A stretch of DNA of 64,000 bases from positions 397,269 to 461,268 of the forward strand of contig JAGGNK010006626.1 of NCBI GenBank assembly GCA_017590115.1, given 5' to 3'. The notes beneath the pieces are model-generated. The model searched no databases. It saw nothing but the letters and a program-made list of their open reading frames with translations, and was not told where the DNA came from. Below are positions 25,271 through 39,589 of the stretch, piece by piece. Both the position numbers and the translations under genes were made by a program. Position 1 is the stretch's first letter. Every line of letters begins with the position of its first letter. This DNA is from Montifringilla adamsi. Its lineage: Eukaryota > Chordata > Aves > Passeriformes > Passeridae.

Positions 25271-25994
25271 CATACATTACTGGGTTTATACCTTATTTTT
25301 TTAATACTGTCATTAGCAAATAAAGTGTTAGAGGAAGATGAGATAGAAGCCATTTTCTCTTATTTTGTTCAAATCTTCTGAATCTCTAAAATATTTAATA
25401 TGCTCTTCTTTGTCTTCAACACAAAAAACAACATTTATGTTTTTCCTTATTTTATCTTTAGAACTTGATTAATTAAATAGCTCACAGTAATAGTTATAGG
25501 CCTGTTTATCTTCTAAGGTTTCACAGGCGAAGTCTTCAAAACTTTTTAAAATGTAAAACTGTTTAGAAAATTAATGTCAAATAGAAGGACCTCAGCAGTT
25601 TGCATTAAAGCTCATTTCTCAGGACAGAAAATACATTCCTTCTTTGTGGTCTGTAAAATATAAAGAACTTTATTACAGAAGTTGACAATTAATTACTAGG
25701 TCAAATAAAGATTTTATTCTTTTTTCCTCCTTTGTTTTTCCTCCTTCAGCCAATACTAGTTTGCCCACAAGGCTTCAGGCTACATATAATCCAAAATCAT
25801 TGCAAAACACTGAACAATTAGGTAGTGATTTTTCTCCTCTTCACAAACAAATTGTGGGTTTCCTACATGGATTAATCTTAAAATTAGCTGTTTTGTTTCT
25901 TCTCCTGCTTACTTTACACTTCATACTTTCCTTGATTTTTTTATTGCTGGAGTCCTCAGTGGAAAAAGGGAAGTATTGCACACATTTTAAAAAG

Positions 25995-26435
25995 GTGAAT
26001 GGGATCCTGGAAACTACTGACCTGTCAGCCTCACCTTTCCACTGTTTCTCTCTCTAAATTGGAGAGAAATGGATTTGATTGGTGGACAGTTAGATGGACA
26101 AGCTAGACGGTGACCTGCAGAGAATATTGGTCCACAGTCCAAATGAAGATCAATGATGACTGGTGTCCCCAGGGGGTCTACAACGGGACCACTAAGGTTT
26201 GATATCTTCATTAATGACATGGATGAAGAGACCAAGTGCAGTCTCAGCAAGTTTGGAGATGACACCAACCTGAGTAGAGTGACTGACACACCTGAGTGAT
26301 GGGATTTCACCCAGAGGGATCGGGACAAGCTTAAGAAGTGGGTCCCCATGAACCTCAGGAAGTACAACAAGACTGAATGCAAGGTTTTTCACCTGGATTG
26401 GGGCAACCCTCAGTATCAATACAGGCATGATCAGA
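25995..26435 (+). mobile_element. CR1 LINE internal fragment (reverse-transcriptase region), sense
   Basis: Shows the CR1 RT order: 'ggaaactactgacctgtcagcctcacc' (26008), 'ccccagggggtctacaacgggaccactaagg' (26167), 'gatatcttcattaatgacatggatgaag' (26200), 'cagcaagtttggagatgacaccaacctgagt' (26246) and 'aagtacaacaagactgaatgcaaggtttttcacctggattggggcaac' (26359). The FADD motif region is frameshifted. It is truncated on both sides and inactive. Confidence 0.9.
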
Positions 26436-29400
26436 TTGATTGTTCTCTTAGGTTAAAGTACAGGTTAGCTCTTCAATTTTCTTGGTGTAAGAAACTAATA
26501 CAGAGAATCCCTGATTAAGGTATAGTTCTTCATCTCTCAATTTTGCATGCTTTGATAATCACTTTTAATCACAGGGTTGTGTTTTATCTTTAGATGTCTG
26601 TTCAAGGAGGTAAATATCTGGCTAATAGGGTTGTAATGAACTTCATTTTTGTTCCCTCCCCTTCCTCAAAAACTACATGTTTGACAGTGACCTGTTTCCC
26701 TTCCTCAAGGTTTAAGAAGGAAACATTGTAAACAAGTAGATGTAGTTTCTAATTCTGAATGTAGAAAGCTGTGTTTAAATAAGGGCTCCTTAAACAGTAG
26801 CTTTCTCCATGTTGGCAACGTCAGCAACCCTTCTGATTTAACTTATGGTGAGCAGTTCTAAAATATAGGATAGTTTGATAATTTGATCATTAAAAATATG
26901 ATATTAAGATAATTTGCATATGTCCAGTTCCAAAATACGTTTTATTTTAAAATGCAATGTAGAATGTTCTAGAAATATTCATCTTGGTTCCAGGTAAACC
27001 TAAAGTGCAAAATAGTATCTGCATATATGAGTTGAAAGGTAAAGAGAAATAAAATCAAAATAATTTGATCAAATTTTAGTCTCTTGTTTACAAGTTGAGC
27101 AATAATATTGCTGCTTTCTGGTACTTTCTCTCAGCATATCTGCAGAGCTTCTTTCTCCCTAAACTAGAAGCCAAAGATAGAAAGACACAAGGCTAGCCCA
27201 GATTTACAGAAATGAAATCCCACCTAAATTTTTGTAACATGTTCCTTATTAGCTCACCACCAAGGCCACAGCTGTTGATCAAAGCCTGTACAAAACCTCA
27301 TTACAGGCCCGTAGATGGAACACTGAAGTAGAATGTTTCATAGGCCTGTAATCATTTAGGCGGAGATCCGATGATTCCCAGGAATCACATTCAAACAGAT
27401 TTCATCTTGCCACCTTATTATGAGACTGCAGCTGAAGACATGCCTTTGTCTAGTTTGCACAGCTCTGAAATAAAAATTTTATTTCCAATTTAAACTAAAA
27501 AAATTATCAGAAGCTTATTAAGAATGCAGATACTCCCTTCATTAAGAATGCTCCAGGAATGTCTTGTTTTTCTGTCTGCCATATCTGATCATGAAAAGTT
27601 GTATCAAACACCCTGTGAGACTACTCCTTACGTACAAGGTCCTCCTCTTCCAGTTAATTTTTTGTGTTTTTCACAACACAAAAAAAGGAGGGACCAGACA
27701 AGGTGATCATTCCTCAAGAGCCCTTGATCTGGCTTCTTGTATGCAAATGAGCATTGAGTGAGCTGCCTGCTCCTCTGATGGGCTTGGCAGCCTCCCCCTC
27801 CTGCCACTGTCTCTTCTGAGCTCCTTTGGGGTGTTTTAGCCTACACATAGCCTACCACTTGGATTTAGAAATAAAGAAATAAGAAAATAATTTGAAAAAC
27901 ACATTAATTTTTAATGATGCTATTCAATTGTAGGATATCTAGAAAATTACCACCTATAACTTAAGCTTTCCAATTATCCTTACAGTCTCAAGCTGTAATG
28001 ATGCTGACAGTTACAAAAACACAGTTGGAAACAGGAAGTAAAGTGAAGATAAAGTAGTACTTAAAAAATAAAGGTACATCTGGGTTTGCACCTTTCTTTT
28101 CCTTCTCTCATACTACGTCTGCTTTGCTCAGCTGATCTTAAAAGACTTATATTTTGATCACACTCTGAGTTGTGTTTTTCCTGGGCTTGTCTTAGGCTTA
28201 GCTTCCTCTTTTCAGAAAGCTTCTGCCTGTTTCAATATCAAATAGCAAGTGACAGATATGTGATGATAAGTAGCATTAGATGGGATAAGTATACATTCTG
28301 ACTGTGGGTTTCAAGTGAAACCTCACTTGAACAGAGAATCTGATTAGAGCCAAGTGTTTATTTTTTTTTCTAGATCTCACAAGTTCCAGCACAAAGAATA
28401 GGGACCTCAACTTCTTCTACTGCTTTTAGAACAAGACAGAGTTCAGTAGCACACTATAAATTCAGTAAATATAACACCAAAGGATTTTTGGCTTCATCTT
28501 AGCAGAGAAGCCAATGAACACATTATAAACATGCAAAAAGGGAAATCACACTTTACTGTCTTTGATCTAAAATTCCCTGGGATAAGAAAAAGAGAAGCCT
28601 CAATTGTCCTTTTCTAACTAACATAGCATAAGTTTGACCACCAATGTGTTTTTATTAAGATTACTAGATTTCTCTTTTATAGCACCCTGTTTCTCAAGTG
28701 ATCAGCAGCTCAGCAAGACAACTTTAGACATTTCACATTTTTTTTTACCACCAGGGCTTGCAGCACCTATAATTCTTTAAACACTGAGAATACAACAACT
28801 GTGACTAAATCTAGCAACATTCAACCTACTGCTCTTTCAATTTATTATCAGCTCTTTGAAAATACACTAACTATGTGAAAGCAGAGTATTAATAGAGTTT
28901 CTGCTTCTCTGTCTGTCCCAACAGGGCTCAAAATAGCTAATCACACAAGTGCAGGATCTAACTCTCCTAGACTAACAAAGTTCAGTGATGATCATTAGAA
29001 TTGCCTCTTAATGTGCACACATGCCACAGCACTGTTTGATTTCAAAGCAAAGGCTCAGTCAGAATTACTTTATCTTCTGAAAGGATCATCAGACCTGGTT
29101 AGTCAGGCCAGATCTCTGCTTATTCTTGCTCTACTAATGTATGCATGATCTACAACCTCTGAAAGGCAGATTTTCACTTAATTACCAGGTACCAAATGCT
29201 GGCTGCCTCTCAAATCACTGATGTGACCTGCTTGTCATCCTGCGAGGAACACCAGTAAAACTGTATTGACCACCTGAAAACCAAGGCTATCTCAGCTCTA
29301 AGTCGTTGTAGCCCTAAAGAAGTTATTCACTCTGAGTTTGGCAACACTGAAGTTCTGACTTCAGGCTCAGTAACTGGCTCCCAGTACTATGGGATCAGAC

Positions 29401-32400
29401 CAAACCTATTTTACTGCCTGTTAGTTTTAAGCAGAGATTTAAAAAACAAGTAACTTGCTAAGGAAAAAGTGTTAATCTCCATCAATAATAAAGAATTTTT
29501 TCTTCTAACCTTCAAAAGGGATTACAAACAGCAACCTTATATCTTACCTTCTATCGAATGTCCCATGGGATGAGAGATTTAAAATTGTATACATAATATT
29601 AAAATTATTAAATACATAGATATAAATAGAGAGAGAAAGTATAAATTATAGTACTCCACAACAGCATGGACAGCCTGGGAGATGCTTTTGTATCTTCCTA
29701 ATTGTTCTCATACAACTTTATTGAATAAAACAGAATGTCTAGAATTGACTAAATGTGATCACTTTCTCCCCACAAATCCCCATAACATAATGTGGCTTGC
29801 TTTTCCTAGCTCAAAACCAGGCATCTCCTGTGAAATCCAGGCATCTGTATGGATGACTTTATCACTTCAAGAAATCAGGTCATGATAGCACCACAAAGAC
29901 CTCTTGAAAAAGTTTTGGGAGCAACTTCCTAGTCACTAGAACTGTATGCTCACACCTCAAGTCACAGGTACACCATCAAGAGATTTAGCTTTCCTTCAGA
30001 CAGAATTGCTCCAACAGCAATGCCAGAAACACCCTTCCAAACCTCAAAGGAAACATCAAAGAACACATCAACAACCTTTCGTAACCTCCCCGCCTCGGAA
30101 GCCTCCCAACAGGGACAGGCACCCAAAGGCAGTTCTGAGAGGAAATGGAAGAGTGTGAATAAATCCAGTTTACAGCCTGACAGCTACTTTTATCAGTTTT
30201 GGAAAGTGCCTGGGGTTACCTAGGACAAATGTTTTCTCAAAACTCTCAGCAAAAGGTTCACAAATGATTTTTGAACTTTTTCAAACTTATCTATATTTCC
30301 AGTGCCCGGCTGGATTATGACTGATGTCCTACTTTTGTTGCACAAGAATTTTGGAGTCTCTGATTTGCAAATATGCAAATACTTGACTCTGTATGTATAC
30401 AGTCCTATGTGTATGTGGCCTTTTAGACAGCTGCAATGACATAACCAAACCAGGTAGTAACACATCAGAGATACTGTTGGAGTACAATATCTGGAAAATT
30501 TGTAAATTAAGTAAACATGGGACTGCACCTCACATGTATCATCAGTTCACTTCCCATATGCTTTTTGGCTTAGCCACACAAAATTAGTATCTCAGACCTC
30601 CATTAAACAGGAACAGCAGTTTTGTTCCAAAATTCTTCCAGCCAATTTCATCCATGCATCAGTTTAGCAAGTGCATTCCCTCTTTTTTGTGGTATCACTG
30701 CCCTGTGTTTCTCTCTGTTGGCTTCTATACATAAGGAACATGGCACAAGAGTATGAATTATGGCTTGCCTAGAGCAAGTTCTTCAATAACGTAAAAGAGG
30801 GTATGCTGTGGGTTACACAGAATAGAAAGATGAGCTACTGAGCTCGTCTTTGAGTATTGGCAGAGACATCCTAAACCTTCATGAGGGTTGAGATTTGTTT
30901 TTTCTCAGGGAGAAGGTAAAATCCAGAGGTGAACATGACAACAGAGAGGAAAAAAACTCTGTCCAGATATAGGAACAGCCAGTCAAGTTTGTAACCCAGT
31001 CTAAACTCATTGATTTGACCTTGAGAAATATCAGATAACATAAAGCCCAGGATAGGTAAAAATAAGCATTTAAAATGAGCTCATTCTGAGATGAGTAGTT
31101 CTGTTAAGAGGTATTTGTAAAAATATACATTTATTTTATACTAACCAGAAAGCAGTGTAAATGCATCTTGTGACACTTCATTGATTCTTGCTAAGCAACA
31201 GGAAACATGTAACTAATCTGAAAAGATGAGGATTTTAAAATAAATATAGAAATATGCAATGCATATAATTTGGCGCATTGGTACTTCCAGGTACCAGTGG
31301 AATGAAGTGCTTATAGCTTTTAAGACTTAAATATGACTGCTAATGGCCAGTTTGCAAAAAAGGGGTTATAGGTAACTTTGTAATAAAATCACTCCCAAGC
31401 TATTTTCCAAAAAATTTTAGCAACGTTTTTACAGAAAAATATACCTATGACAAGGCAGCATACAATACAGCGGAAGTCCCCGGAGGTTATGTATAACGTG
31501 GATGCATAGCTTATGCAACTATGGGTGAATAAATGCTTGGATATGCTCATTTACACATGATCTTGGGAATGCTGGTGAACTTTCTGAAACATTAACTGAT
31601 TTCTCTTAAATGCGTCAAGGTACAATAAAGAACAGAGTGAGGCTTAACTGAAATGAGATCCTAACTGATTTTAATATTTTTGTGCTGTCAACAAACTGCA
31701 ATTGAATGTTACCTATGTAGTGTATGAGCACTTCTTCAACAGATGCCTACCAGAAAAGTATAGTCAGTCTGGAACCCCATATAGGTTTCTTCTTAAACAG
31801 AAGAAAAAGGAGATAAAATACTTTGGGAAAGATCTCTATCAGTTTATAAGGAAGAACACTTAAGAAAACTCAGTTCTTGTCTAACATATTTACATATAAG
31901 TTTCTAAGATGTATTACCCTGTGTTGAGTTTTCAGACCTAGCTGTTTGTTAACAATTTTGGATGAATCACAGGAGTACCCAGATACCATCATATCAGCAC
32001 AGTACTTCATCAAATACTGACACATGAAAATGGGTCAGATTATCCACCCAGAAAATCATTCTTTTCCTTGTATGTTTACTTCAACACTGTTATGTACTTA
32101 TATGGAATTGTTATTTAATCATATTATTGCCAAACTGGCTATAACATAATTCACCTAGCACTGACCAACTACAGAACAAAAATTAAACAAACATTTTGCT
32201 GTTGTTAAAATTTTTTCTATGGGTCTGAGCTTCTGAAGCCAGCAGGTCACTTGGATTATATATACAATGTTGATAATTGCATTCCTTAAATCTACAAAAT
32301 GCAACACAGTTCACTATTTTCCAAAATAGCTTTAAAAACAATTACAATTACTGCCCAGACATTTTCAAACACAGCAGGCTATTGGCTTAGGCAGTGATGG

Positions 32401-34469
32401 AAACCCTAAAAAGAAGATAAATATTTTGAAATGCACTGTAAATCAAATTTGTGCACTGGACTAAGAATGGATTATCTGCCTCTAAACAGCAAAAGATGTT
32501 TTAGCTTTAGGGTTTTTTTCCATGCTTATTTACTAGAAATGATTTTAAATTGTGTCTGTGTGATTTATTTCTTTTTTTTTCTTCAAGATTTTTAACAGCT
32601 GATTTGTAATAAATGCTCTACTATAATTAGTTCTACATACTTTACTCATTACTTTTACTGATGCACAGGAATCCACTGTTTCTCAACCTTTTAGTAAAAA
32701 TTACATTTTTAAGCTTAAAAACTGATTTAGAACAATGCTATGTTGGCCTAAAGCTGCTCTGCAAGTATTTATAGCAGATGTGTCTACAGTCTCAACTGGG
32801 CAAATTTTGATGATGTAATTAACAGAGGCATTGATTAAGAATGAGACCTTGAGGAAGACTATTATATTGTGATCTACTATCTTTTGGTACTGTGTTACCA
32901 AGACAAAGTTAGCCACTGTTTCTAGCCTTCATTCCAGAAAGTCTCTGAGAGGGGGAAAAAAAAAGTCAGCCCAAATGGAAGTCAAAAGCACTCCTTTTGT
33001 GTATGTCCACTCCAACCTGGTTAAGGATTATCAGATTTCTGACTTGGAGCCAGATTCACCTTCTCTGGCACAGCAAGATTATTGTAGGACAAAGACAACA
33101 CTGCCTGTGTACCTTCTGAGGAATCCTTCAGCAGACCACAGGCTCATGTCCACTGGGCATCTTCTTGAAAGATGTCAGTAAGATGGAATGACGCTAGATT
33201 GATGCTGATGGTTTACTAATTAGTACAGAGCTGGAATTGCAGCCTTCTCTTTCCAAGCAGATCACAAAGAGAATGCGGGAAGTTTACCCTGGAGTTCCAG
33301 AGTTTCCAGCTAGAAGACAATCCCTTGGAATGACCCAGAAGGAAGCAGTATTTCCTAAGTCAGGTCATTATTTTTATAAAATGGAACTGAAAGCTTAAAG
33401 TTTTACAAAATTTACCTTCAGAGAAAGATACCTATCACTTTCTTAGAAGTGTCATGAGTATTTAGTTCTTAATCAGAATGGGGTTATCCTGTTAGCCCTT
33501 GTAAAATTGTAATAAGTTAAAATATTTGTGTTTTCTAGTGAACGACTTCAGTAGCATAAATCTAGCTGTTGAGTTTCCTACCTTTCCTTCTTCCCCTTAG
33601 AAAGTGATTTTCTGGCTTTTCTTGGTATACAGAGCAGGAAAATATGAAACAAGCAAATCATAAGACTGAAAAAACAACTAATAAGAGAATGGTAACTCAG
33701 AAGTTTGATTTTGGTTCAGTGGTTTATTTCTCACAGACAGTTGCAGGATTTTTTCTAAATCCTGGCTCAAGATTTTTGTGTACTACGGCTGATCATTCAT
33801 CTGTCCAGCACTTTTCAGACTTTTCTGCGTTATATCCAGGTAAGAATGGGTCATACCTCCAAAACCAGCATGAACTTAATCAAAACAAAGATAAATATAT
33901 ATTGTTGAATGACATATATGATATGATAAGGAAAACATAAGCAAAATCAAGCTGAGACTTCACAACTCTGGACAACCTATGCAAGGTTTTTGTAATCAAG
34001 TTTCTCAAGCCACAGAGGAATTATCAAAATTTCAGTCCAAAGTTACCAAAACATGTTACTTCTCTCTTTTATTTTTAAAGGAGATTCAAGGTTCATTGTT
34101 TGTAATGTAAGGCTGTGTCATACCCTTAACAAGCAACATAGCTCTTGGCAGCCCTTCACTATCTTGATTACCAGCTGAGAGTCAACACACCCCATAAGCA
34201 TTTGTTCAGCAGTTCAGCAGAATTACTCAGGACCCAGTGAGCATCTAGCATTCAAGAATGCAGCTGTCTTTGTGGCAGGCAGATTTACAGACATGATTTT
34301 TGCAACTGCTGCTTTTTGTGCTCATTTGCAGCTCACTCATCTGCTAAATACATCATGGCCAATTAAAACAGGTTAACCAAAGTAGTATAGAGTTCTGCTC
34401 ACTGCTGCAACTCACTGAGAGACTCATAGCTTCTTTTGTCATTAGTGTTCAGGTGTCCACTGAATAGAT
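26436..34469. other. Intergenic DNA, no gene recognised
   Basis: Eight kilobases of AT-rich DNA without CR1 or a convincing coding frame. The frames at 29946-30158, 32975-33181 and 33644-33940 were read and carry no recognisable motif. I see no RNA gene. Confidence 0.45.
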
Positions 34470-35560
34470 TAAACTGACCCTATCTCTGCAGGCTCTGCAA
34501 GGGTTCTCCACTCTCCACCCTGAGGACTGAGCTTCTGAAAGGGACATCTCTGAGCTCAAGGTGTTTCTGCATCTACCTACAGAAGCCATGTCCTCTCCTC
34601 TGTAGGGGTACCTCTGGCTGGGACCTGTGGTCTTGACCTTTTAACCCAACTCTTGTCCCAGAATCCCCTGGCTGAGATTTCCTCAGCTCCTTACACACCC
34701 CTCATGGCCCCATTCTTTCTTGCTGGTCCCTGGCCCCTCCACAGCTTTCCCAAACTAGCAGCCTCAGCATAGCTCCCCCTAAAACCACTGTCACTGGCCT
34801 TCCACCTCAGCTCAAACTCTCCTGTTCCCATGCAGAGTCTTCTCCCTTTGGAGCTGTCATGGGTGCGCAATGGGGCAGCCCCTTCACGCCTCCAGCTGAG
34901 GAGGCAGCAGTGGTGAGCCACAGGCCGGGCAGAGGCTGCTGCTCAGCCTGACCCAAGCAGTGCTCCCCAGTCTCAGCGTTCCCTGAAGAGAAGCCAAACC
35001 ATGCCCAGTTCTCGGCCTCGCCTCGGGTGCCAGCTGCTCACAGGGGAAACTCACCACAGCTCAGAGCTCAGCAGCTCTGCACGCCTACATGATTGACTAG
35101 GGATTGCCAGCAGCCGTGGCAGAACTGCACATTCCAGCATTCCAGCACCCACCCTGGCTGCTGCTCTGAGCAGCAACAAACCACAACTGAGCCCCAACAA
35201 AGGGCTGAGGGACACCTGCTGCTGTAGACCAAGAGGCGGCTGCTGGCCAAATTTGAAAGATGCTCTGGAACCCTGTCCCGAGCATGAAAGCCAGGTGACA
35301 AAAAGGCCTCATTCCATGGGAACCAATTTTATGCAGTGCTGTCCAAAGCACCTGCAATACCTGATGCCACAGCCATCCTCTGAGTCTTTCATGGGCATCT
35401 GCCCACGCTGCAGATGAGCAGGCAGCAAGCCTGTGGTACCAGGAACCTCTTTTGCTCATACTGGGGAAAAAAAGGCCACATGGCAGTTTTCCAGCTAGAG
35501 GAGAAAGGGAGTGACGGGACACACCCACAGCCATGAGACCAAGGCCTCAAACGCATCATT
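34470..35560 (-). other. GC-rich block of unknown origin, possibly a decayed LTR retroelement
   Basis: A sharply bounded segment of about 1.1 kb that is clearly richer in G+C than the AT-rich DNA on both sides. It has the longest open frame of the window (35097-35534, minus strand, 145 codons), but that translation is Ala/Trp/Ser-rich with no motif and looks like a by-product of composition. Read on the minus strand it includes promoter-like and LTR-like wording (ggttaaaaggtcaagaccacagg near 34625-34650). I found no TG...CA ends with a target-site duplication, no CR1 landmark and no splice-bounded exon. An old LTR, a satellite-like insert or a small GC-rich regulatory island are all possible. 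Confidence 0.3.
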
Positions 35561-38500
35561 CTTAGTCTTTCTCTCGTTAAAATTTGTGATCATCACAACT
35601 GCAAGAAGTGGGGGAAAAAAACAGCATAGAAAATCTGCAGATCTGGGAGAGATGCTTCACAGAATGGTGCTTGAGACCTTTCCTAGATGGATTAGGGTAA
35701 CAGAGTTAAAAACCCCCAAACCCTCCATGGAAGTGGAATTCAGGTCATTTGTCTTCACCTTTACAAACATTTAACAATGCTGTGAACAACCAGTAAAAGT
35801 GAACAACCAGTGCTGAGCCAGTTTCTTAAACCTCACTGAAAATCAAAATGGAATATTCTTACCTTGCATTTTCCTTTTGAAGCTTGTATAAAATGTAGTT
35901 TAATTTCTTTTCCCCTTTTAATTATGTAGGCTATTCTGCACTTTACTTCACAAGAACTCTGAGCAAGACATAGTTAATTGATACATGTAATTATAGCCAT
36001 CATACCTTCCCTTCTCTCTAGAAAATCAGTTACAAACCCTACCCTTGACAAAATGCTTTCGAAAAATAATACATCTGAAGTCAAATGTTATTGCTAATTG
36101 ACAGGATAGTTTCAACAATGTAACCTTATCTTAGGTAAATAAACTTCTAAGGAAACTTTGAGCCAGAAAGGCCAAATGAGATGTTTAGGATTCCTTTTTG
36201 CTGCAGAAGGTCTTGTTTTGATAGTGCATTTCAATACAAAGGAAAGAGAATCTGAGAAATGTGAAAGAGAATCTGAGACCAAAAGAGAGGCTTGGTTCCT
36301 CCTGTTTGTATTCTTCTAACTCAGTATTTTTCATAATAGGAAAAAAGTAACTTTAAGGGACCTCTAATTACTGCAGTAGAAAAAATATATTAAATATTAT
36401 TTTTACTTGGACTAATGTTTGAAAAATAATTAATGCATTTCTAGATTTTTTGTTGAAAATCTAATTTAGACTTTATAATTGTTTTTACACTTCAATAAAT
36501 AATTCACAAAACTGCCCTAAAATTAGCATTTTAACAAAAAACTGCGTTAAATTACAGACATGAAAGCTCTCAATAACATTCACATTAAAGTATCTGATCA
36601 AAGACAGCAGTACTGTACACCAACTATGAGATGCATAGATGTGTTAGAGCAGCGAGAAAAGGGAGAAACAGCCACTGGGGGAGATGATGGAGGGAAGAGA
36701 TATCCTGTACCAGTGTGTGGATTCTGAGGAGTAGAGTCTGAGAAATGAAAGAGTGTCCTGGAAATGGACTGTAAACTTTTCAACCACACATTGTCATTCA
36801 TACACAAGGTACTGCCCCTATTTCTGGTCAGTATTCAAAGATGTTAGAAGGCAGTGACCCTACTAAACACCCTGCACTTCTGTAAATTTCTTTGCTTAAT
36901 GAAACATGGTTGACCTCAGAACAAATGTGACAATAATAATTTAAAATACATTCTCAACTGAAGTTTGTCTTCTGAAATCCCTAGAGTGGGTCTGAGTGTT
37001 TTCATAGATACAACTGGAAGATATTCCCACATGTCCAGAACTGTTATCTCACAGTTAATTTGGAGAGGAAGTGTTACTCAGAAATATTACTCAGCATTGC
37101 TTCTCAGGGGAGGCAGATTCTACACGGAAGACTGATTTTCATTGCAAAAACTAAATCATATTGCAAGATGGGTTTTTCAAACAATGTGAGCGATAATTTT
37201 GTTGTAAACACAGCAAGAATGTGCACATTTGTAGACTTTGATGTCAAGGTGGGGGTGGGGAGAAGAATAAACAAATATACTTGTCTTGACGCAGATGAAG
37301 AAATCCACTTTCCAAAATCCATGGCTTATTCCTTATCAGCCAGGCCAAATCTCATCTCTCTGTGTGGTCACAGCAACTGAAATTTGGAGCACCCACTGGC
37401 TGAGTCTTCACTTCTAGCTTCCAAAGCACTTCCTTTTCTATCTCAAGCTGTGATCCGATAAATTTATTTCAAACAAGATTACTAAAGAAGTGAGATTATT
37501 TATTTATTGATTGTGATAGATCTCTGAAAAGGCCTTCCTGTTTGTAGAAATTTAATCTTCCAATCCTTAATGCAGAAATACATGTATCTTTTCCAGGACA
37601 GACTTCAATCATTTTCTGATTGGCGGCTAGCTATATGACATCTGAACATAAACTGTGTCCTGTAGCCTGTCCAGCTCAATGAAAATGTCAGTCCCATGCA
37701 CAAACAGAAAAAAATAAATTACCTGTGGTCCTTAGGTGGTATGCCACTTTAAGGGATGCAGTATCCTTAAATGTCCACCACCCCACATTTTGAGTAGCTA
37801 ATTTTCCTAAACTGGACATGAACTTCCACTTCATCTGGGCCAAATACACTTGGGAAATGACCAGTTCATTAGTTCTGCAATGAACCTTGTTCTGTGGCTG
37901 ATTGAGCCCTTATAAATCCGTTTGGTATTTCATCCTGATTACTGCATGGAAATGCTCGTACACCATTCTGTCTAGAACTTAGATTGGAGGGACCACACAG
38001 AAGCAGTCATCCATCCCTTCCACCTAATTGTTTGTGGTGAAGGGAAAACAGCCAGATCGGGTGTCAGTTCTTGCAGAATGATAGCCTCAGCTTAGTAATG
38101 GCCTTCTACAAGACTCTTGGATTGATGACTGACTGCCTCCAGATGAGGCTCACAGGCAAAGTCCATTGCAGTAAACCTCCACAGAAGAGGACCCAGAAGA
38201 GTCCTGAGTCTTAGTTCCAAGTAACAATAAAAAAAATAATAAAGAAGCCAGAAGAATAATGAAAACCTTTTCAGAATGCTACAGAGGATATGTGAAAATG
38301 CTTTTTGTACATCAGACAGCTTCAGATAGAACAGCAAGTATACCCAAGAAGGAACAGTATAGAAAGGGAAGTCAGGGAAAGGAAAAGCCAGTATCTCAGG
38401 TAAAAATGGTGCTCATTTCCTCAAGAAATAAACTGAAAAAGTGTAACAGAGAATTATAATGGCAGGATTGGCCCCAGGATCAAATTCTGGTGAAAAAAAT

Positions 38501-39589
38501 GCATTTTAAAAAGACTGGAGGGAATACTTTGCGTCAGGAGTTCTACAGTCATCATGGGTTATGTCAGGTTTAAGGTACCAGGAGATAAGGAGGGATAAAT
38601 ATCTCTGTTTCAGTGTTCTCAGTCTGTCATTATGATTCCAGTGGGAAAAAATCAACACTACAAACTAAACAAAAATGGGAAATCTATCAGATCATGACTT
38701 ATGTGTGAATATACAGCAGGAAAGTCAATATCTTTACAATGACAGAGCAAACTGTCAAGAAACTGTGTTATTTACTAAGACTACTCCATCTTTAACTTCT
38801 GATCTGAAGGGCAATAAAATTTTGTGATCAAGCGTAGATAGAAATACCCATATTTTTAAAACAGGGAATTGGTTTTTGAATCCTTATTTGTAAATAGAAT
38901 AACAAAGAATAACCAAAATTAATAAATACCTCATCAATACATAAAAAGTTCTCTGTACTTTAACATCTTATTCACAAGAGTAGAGTGTTTATGTTCATTA
39001 AACTAGAAATTAGATTTTAATTCAGAAATAAGAAATATTTCATAGGACTTGATCAGAGATTTCCACAGCGAGTTATTTACACTGTGCCAGGTAAGAAAGG
39101 AAGCACCTCTTGGCAACAGTTACCCAAGCACCAAGTCTACTGAAATTACTTTCTTCTTTACATCTAAAAACACCATGGCTTCAGATAAACTTCAGATAAA
39201 ACCTTAAAAGCTCAATGCAAGAAGGACATTTTATTGTTATTATTGATTGGTTGTAAACGAAATAATTCCAAGAAGTACAGAATATTTTTGCTGCTATTAA
39301 TTTCATTCTTGATCTACATCACTGCTTAGGCTAAAATATTACTCAATAATGTACATGACCATATTCTTGATTTTTCCTTTTTTGTTATTTCCTTATTTGC
39401 TTATATATGACAAATATTGCTGCTGCCCAGGACAGGATTCTAGCATAACATAGATGTTACTTCAAAGAAGACACCTTATATATATTTTGATGCATCGGAT
39501 GAAGCAAACATTAAGCATACAGAATTCTAATAACTGTAAGTCAGGGAAGAGACAACTGTACCATGGGTATCAATCTTAAAAGCTGCACT
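35561..39589. other. Intergenic DNA, no gene recognised
   Basis: AT-rich. Contains short direct duplications (gtgaacaaccagt twice at 35782-35811; gaaagagaatctgaga twice at 36242-36278; ttcagataaa twice near 39180-39201). The 106-codon frame at 37060-37380 has no recognisable motif. Confidence 0.45.

Larger units (their letters stand above)
22495..25994. other. Intergenic DNA, no gene recognised
   Basis: AT-rich. Contains a short tandem of tgctatacaa (24661-24684), a GAAA microsatellite (24699-24712) and an ATT microsatellite (25252-25270). Nothing coding was recognised. Confidence 0.5.

Noticed and set aside
33644..33940. 98-codon plus-strand frame
   Set aside because: No recognisable motif and no bounding splice sites that extend it into a gene.
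35097..35534. 145-codon minus-strand open frame, the longest in the window
   Set aside because: Low-information Ala/Ser/Trp-rich translation in a GC-rich block with overlapping frames on the same strand; no domain recognised. The block itself is reported, not a gene.
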